A stretch of DNA of 64,000 bases from Kitagawia praeruptora (Eukaryota > Streptophyta > Magnoliopsida > Apiales > Apiaceae). The position numbers and the translations under genes were made by a program. Below the pieces are notes generated by a model, which saw only the letters and a list, made by a program, of their open reading frames with translations, was not told the origin of the DNA and searched no databases. Positions 59,259 through 64,000 of this stretch are shown piece by piece (the first letter of the stretch is position 1; each line of letters opens with the position of its first letter). The stretch is taken from contig CM075352.1 in the NCBI GenBank assembly GCA_037693485.1, positions 65,226,001 to 65,290,000 of the forward strand. The letters run 5' to 3'.

Positions 59259-60699
59259 TGATACTCCTATGGTTTTGATGATCACATTCAGCAAGCTATT
59301 TGCTTGTAGTTTGATATAAAACATTGTGTTATGGTTGTATCAACTTGGTTTTGCAGGGTATATTAAGCCTACTAATTGTTTACAGAGAATATATATACAG
59401 CAAGCCATTTGGTGTTACAACAGAGACAGTTTGGCAAGCCATTTGCACTGACAGACACAAACAGCAAGCCATTTGCAAACTGCCAGAAATCCTGAAGATA
59501 AAGATCAAGATTAATTCTCATGGATGTAATTCAGGAAATATATTGTGAGGGTTCTTTATTATATAATACGTACACAATATATTCTAGAGCTCAAATCTTT
59601 TCAAACATCTTTCTTTAAATTATTTTATAAAACTTATAGGAGTTTCCTTATTTAAAAGATTTCTTTCTACAAAATCTCCTATACGCGTTTTATATCTATA
59701 CAAATCAGAAGGGTTATGCTTTCATCGAATTCTTTCTTCCAAACCCTCTGTCTAACGTTCACAAGAACGTTTGTAAAATCTCTAACCAATTGAACGTTGG
59801 AAATTGATTCTAATCGTTCGAATAATTGGTGATTGATTTTCTGAACGTTGGTGTGAAGCTTTATAAACCTGATTCTTGTGTTCATTCGTTTCTAACAATC
59901 CAGAGAAAAATATTCAAGCACACAAGAACACACACAACTCAGTTTTTCATTGCTATATCCATTCGATTCTCTCGAGCTCTTAATATATCATATACGTGCT
60001 ATATCTTAGAGAGTTCATTAGGTTGAGTTGTATTGATTCAAACATTTTATTGTTCAATTTGTATTGAATATTTGCTGTACAAGTTTGGCTTAAAGTTTTG
60101 GGTGGGTCGAACTAGACTAGAGAAGGATACTTTGGAAGTATTGCTTAGAGAGTTGGTTCAGCACAGCAAATAGCAAGCCATTTGTCAGAAGGATTGGTAA
60201 GGATTAGTTGATGGGCATATTGGCTAGGGAACAAGGGTTTGGTGAACGTTGCTAGAGAAGTATACTTGGGAAGTATAGCTTAGAGAGCAAGTTCAGAAAC
60301 AGGTGTTCTGCAAGCCATTTGTCAGCAGCTGGGATAAAAGGGAGATATATTATTGTATCTTGTAATTGGTTTATTTCGTTGATCAATAATATATTCTCTT
60401 ACCAAGTTGGTAAGGGACCAGGACGTAGACCATAGGGGATTAGGGGTCGAACCTGGCTAAAAGTCTCTGTGTGTTCTTTATTTTCTGCTCTTTACTTACT
60501 GCTTGCATTTAGCTTACTGTTTATGCACTTTACTGCACTTATTGTCTTTACATTCAGCATACTGTTTGCAATCAGCTTACCATTTGTCTCTGCATAAAAC
60601 GAAATCAGTAAGCTGTTTCTGGTAATTTTTAAAATCGGACTTAGTTGAATATAGTTAGCCATTTACACCTATTCACCCCCCTCTAGGTGTGCATTTTCA

Positions 60700-60723
60700 T
60701 TTGGTATCAGAGCTTTGGTGTAC
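60700..60723 (+). other. Stranded copia primer-binding segment at the right LTR
   Basis: TTTGGTATCAGAGCTTTGGT and four more bases follow the right LTR, as they normally follow only the left LTR (compare 32140-32163). The sequence then joins Tat RT at TAAAAGAGG. A TAA shared by both parents (CTAACATTT and CATTAAAAG) lies at the join. Confidence 0.85.
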
Positions 60724-62285
60724 TAAAAGAGGAAGTTGATAGACTCCTAGATGTTGGTTTGATCAAGGAATCATATTATCCAGATTGGTTGGCTAATCCA
60801 GTTCTTGTCAAGAAGCCTAATGGAAAGTGGAGAACTTGTGTGGATTTCACGGATTTGAACAAGGCTTGTCCTAAAGATAGTTTTCCTCTCCCTCGAATTG
60901 ATCAGTTGGTGGATGCTACAGCTGGCCATGCTCTTTTGAGTTTCATGGATGCTTACTCGGGCTACAATCAGATTCCTATGTATGAGCCAGATCAAGAGCA
61001 TACTTCTTTTATCAAAGATAGAGGTTTGTACTGTTACATTGGAATGCCATTCGGTTTGATCAACGCCGGAGCCACCTATCAGAGGTTGGTAAACATGATG
61101 TTTAAAGATCTGATTGGGAAAACTATGGAAGTATATGTGGATGATATGCTTGTTAAATCTTTGAGGGCGGAAGACCATGTGAAGCACTTAGAGCAGATGT
61201 TCGGAGTATTGAGGAAGTTCAGGATGAAGTTGAATCCTCAAAAATGTGTGTTTGGAGTGGAATCCGGAAAGTTCTTGGGATTCATTGTCAACCATCGCGG
61301 GATCGAGGCGAATCCAGCCAAGATTAAAGCATTACTTGACATGAAATCTCCATCTAGTGTGAAGCAAGTTCAGAGTTTGGCTGGGAGAATTGCCGCACTA
61401 AATCGCTTTGTGTCAAAATCATCGGATAGATGCAGAGAATTCTTCAAGGCAATCAAGGGAGCGTCCAAAGATTTTGTGTGGACTCCTGAATGTGAAGAAG
61501 CTTTTCAGAAAATTAAGGAGCAGTTGGGAAATCCTCCGCTCTTAGCCAAGCCGGTGGAAGGAGAAACTTTGATATTATACTTGGTAGTTTCGGAATACTC
61601 CATTAGTGCATTATTGGTAAGAGAAGAGATTGATCATCAGTCCTCGGTTTACTATGTGAGCAAACGTTTGCATGATGCAGAGACTCGATATACCAGTATG
61701 GAAAAGTTGGTTTACGCTTTAATCTTGGCGGCAAGAAAACTTCGTCCTTACTTTCAAGCTCATAAGATCGAGGTTCGTACTGCTTATCCATTGAGGAGTA
61801 TTCTTCACAAACCGGAAGCTTCAGGAAGAATGTTGAAATGGGCCATCGAATTAGGGCAGTTTGATTTGGAATATACACAAAAAACAGCAATTAAAGGTCA
61901 GGCTTTAGCGGATTTCATCCTGGAGTTTGATTCAGAGACCGAGGAAAAGTCGATTGTATTAGTGGAACCTGGAATTCCTCCTAAGAGGGCGCGCCCTCTT
62001 GAGGAAGTTCCCCAACCTTGGTGGAAGTTGCACGTAGATGGAGCTGTGAACAATGGGGGAGCTGGTGCAGGAGTAATTTTGGTGACGCCTGAAGGAAATC
62101 AATTCATGAGTGCAATTCACTTCAAATTCGAGGCAACTAATAATGATGCGGAGTATGAAGCTTTGATTAACGGATTGAAGATGTCTTTGGAAATGAAGGT
62201 AGCAAATTTGATCGTATCAAGTGATTCGGAATTAGTAGTCAGGCAGATCAAAGGAGGTTTTCAGTGTAGAGGTCCAAGAACATAG
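60724..62285 (+). pseudogene. RT, RNase H and second RNase H, Tat copy 2 (uninterrupted)
   Basis: The frame runs LKEEVDRLLDVGLIKES through RT (MPFGLINAGATYQR, catalytic YVDD at 61134-61145), RNase H, and the archaeal-type second RNase H (HVDGA, NNDAEYEAL, VSSDSELVV) to TAG at 62283-62285. It shows the intact site where copy 1 carries the gag-only Tat element (near 61797). The 12 residues before it in the open frame come from copia LTR and PBS and are not part of the original protein. Confidence 0.88.
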
Positions 62286-63677
62286 CTTTACATGAAGTGT
62301 GCACAGCGATTAATTCAGAAGTTTCGAGAAGTAAGGTTGGATTGTATTCCTCGGGATGAAAATTGCAGTGCAGATGTTTTAGCCAAGTTAGGATCTCAGA
62401 AAGATGCTATGCTGTTGGGAACGGTTCCTCTACAAGTTCAAGAAGTGCCCAGTATTCCGGAAGTAGAAATTATGGAAGTGGAAAATATATCGCAAGCTAC
62501 TTGGATGACTCCAATTTTAGAGCATCTTCGTAAGGGGATTCTTCCGAGCAATAAGATTGAAGCAAGACGTCTTCGATATCATGCTGCCAGGTTTGTAGAG
62601 TATGATGAAATTCTATATAAGAGGGGTTTCAATCAACCACTTCTGAAGTGCATAGATGGAGATGAATGCAATTATATCCTAAGGGAGGTGCATAAAGGAA
62701 TTTGTGGTAATCACTCGGGGGGTGGTTCATTGGCAATGAAGATGTTAAGGCAAGGTTATTATTGGCCTACTATGAAGAAGGATGCCTATGGGTTTGTCAA
62801 GGCATGTGATAAATGTCAGAGGTTTGCCAATTTTTCAACGCTTCCGGTGACTACTTTGACTTCCATGATGAGTCCATGGCCATTTGCTATGTGGGGAATC
62901 GATCTTATTGGAGAACTCCCCAAGTCTAAGGGAGGAGTCAAGTATGCTGTTGTTGCTGTAGATTACTTCACCAAATGGGCGGAAGCAATGCCCTTGGCCA
63001 CAATCACAGTAAAGAAAATCAGGGATTTTGTGTTTAATTCCATTGTGTGCAGGTTCAGGATTCCCTACAAGCTTATTTCGGATAATAGAAAGCAATTTGA
63101 CAGTAAGGAATTGCGAAAGCTATGTGAAGACTTGGGAATCAAGAAGGAATTCGCAGCTGTGTATCATCCTCAGAGCAATGGGCAGACTGAAGCTATCAAC
63201 AAGATAATCAAGCATACTTTGAAAACCAATCTAGAAGAAAGTAAAGAAAATTGGCCCGAGGAGCTTCCTATGGTTTTATGGTCGTATAACACAACTCCGA
63301 GGACAACGACTGGGGAATCGCCTTTCATGTTGTCTTATGGATGTGAGGCAATGGTTCCAGTAGAAATTGGAGCAGGGTCATTTCGAAGGGATTTTTATGA
63401 TGAAGAAACTAATATGATAAATCAAAGGTTGAATCTGGATTTTCTGGAGGAGACAAGGACTAACTCACAGTTGAGGTTGACAACTTATCAGCAAAGGATT
63501 GCAAGGTATTATAACAGGAAAGTGAAGATTCGTCCTTTTAATGTGGGTGATTTGGTTCTTCGAAAGGTTATGCCAAATACAAAAGTTGCAGCTCATGGAG
63601 TTTTTGGTCCAAACTGGGAAGGGCCATACAAGATCAAGTCTATCATTTGGGAAGGAACTTATCATCTGGAAGACTAG
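62286..63677 (+). pseudogene. Integrase, Tat copy 2
   Basis: It has the same domains as copy 1: HHCC zinc finger (H-KGIC-GN-H, C-DK-C), catalytic D in GIDLIG, D in ISDNRKQF and E in GQTEAIN, followed by a C-terminal GPNWEGPYKI segment. It is closed by the shared TAG at 63675-63677. Integrases of this type join the cDNA to host DNA. Confidence 0.87.
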
Positions 63678-64000
63678 GATGGCAATACAATTCCAAGAGC
63701 ATGGAATGCGGAGCATTTGAAGAAATATTATCAGTAGGGTGTGGCTTTGGCCCCCTATTGTATGAAGGCTATATATAAGTTAGACTATTATCAATAATTG
63801 TTCTCCTAGTCTAGGGGGGTAGTGCATATACGCCTTTCTTAGTTCTAGTTGAGATTTGTTATTTTTATATTGTGGTTTTTCGAAGACTATTCTCCTTAGC
63901 TCGGGGGGTAATACATGTATACCTTCCCCTGTTCTGTCGAGATTTAAATTTAATAAAGAAGTCATCTGAAGATTATTGAAGTATGTCAAGATATTTTTAG
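63678..64000 (+). other. Tat 3' region of copy 2, cut by window end
   Basis: It holds the two internal purine tracts (63811-63830, 63900-63920), as in copy 1. No gene is seen. Confidence 0.6.

Larger units (their letters stand above)
55092..60699 (+). mobile_element. Gag-only copia element in Tat copy 2
   Basis: LTRs are 55092-56531 (1440 bp, one base shorter) and 59259-60699 (1441 bp). The left target site CTATA (55087-55091) is present. On the right, the LTR is followed not by CTATA but by 24 bp of the element's own primer-binding region (60700-60723), so the right target duplication is lost. The interior matches that of copy 1. Confidence 0.9.
50416..64000 (+). mobile_element. Tat-lineage retrotransposon, array copy 2 (cut by window end)
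   Basis: It repeats copy 1 base for base with an offset of 24386-24393 up to the RT and 17263 after the point where copy 1 holds the gag-only Tat insertion. It carries the same copia element at the same pol site. The 3' region runs off the window at 64000, so its antisense gene and 3' LTR are not seen. Confidence 0.9.

Noticed and set aside
60687..60735. N-terminal MCIFIWYQSFGV of the RT frame in copy 2
   Set aside because: These residues are translated from copia LTR and primer-binding sequence; the real protein continued from the protease before the insertion.

Overview
The window looks like nuclear DNA of a flowering plant, probably a eudicot with a repeat-rich genome; I do not name a species. 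The support is GT-AG introns in short genes, a GDSL esterase of the plant type, a plant-style poly(A)-binding protein, plant Helitrons, Stowaway and hAT MITEs, and nested Ty3/gypsy (Tat-lineage) and Ty1/copia elements. About 60% of the window is LTR-retrotransposon sequence.

Region 1 (1-22.1 kb) is AT-rich and holds a dispersed cluster of very small secreted cysteine-rich proteins. There are five apparently intact members: 1566-1901 on the minus strand, and 4233-4563, 12577-12892, 13593-13829 and 18981-19393 on the plus strand. One broken member lies at 1125-1226 (minus), and an orphan copy of the family's upstream region lies near 19.77-19.90 kb. Members share a signal peptide, an ATRLP-like junction and (in most) one intron at the same place. 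The mature part has the pattern C-x2-C-x-C-C, then a proline-rich stretch, then C-C-x(1-2)-C-C. I know of no established name or function for the family. The genes are separated by Helitrons (hairpin plus CTAG ends at 4938, 8181, 11215, 11621, 15038 and 22098), two Stowaway-like MITEs, a hAT MITE with an 8-bp target duplication, and tRNA-like modules.

Region 2 (22.7-26.0 kb) has two ordinary genes facing each other: a complete five-exon GDSL esterase/lipase (22692-24209, +) and the 3' half of a poly(A)-binding-protein-like RRM gene (24687-25972, -). The 5' exons of the RRM gene are not in the window. Just upstream of its first visible exon lies a retrotransposon array that continues to the window end.

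Region 3 (26.0-64.0 kb) is a tandem array of a Tat-lineage Ty3/gypsy element in the order LTR (26030-27034), internal 1, LTR (50416-51420), internal 2 (runs off the end). Each internal part carries gag, protease, RT/RNase H, a second RNase H and integrase. Internal 1 also shows an antisense 3' gene resembling the 'putative gypsy type transposon' (Transposase_28) family. Both internal parts carry the same gag-only copia element at the same pol site, so the array arose by duplication after that insertion. Copy 1 then received a 7.1-kb gag-only Tat derivative (37392-44530, reverse orientation, TSD AGGAG). Copy 2 lacks this insertion, but its copia right junction is rearranged.

The most unusual signals are the cysteine-rich peptide cluster and the way each retrotransposon family carries its own short motif scattered through LTR, coding and non-coding parts. 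In the Tat element this is the palindrome GGGCGCGCCCT, which is free of stop codons in all six frames.
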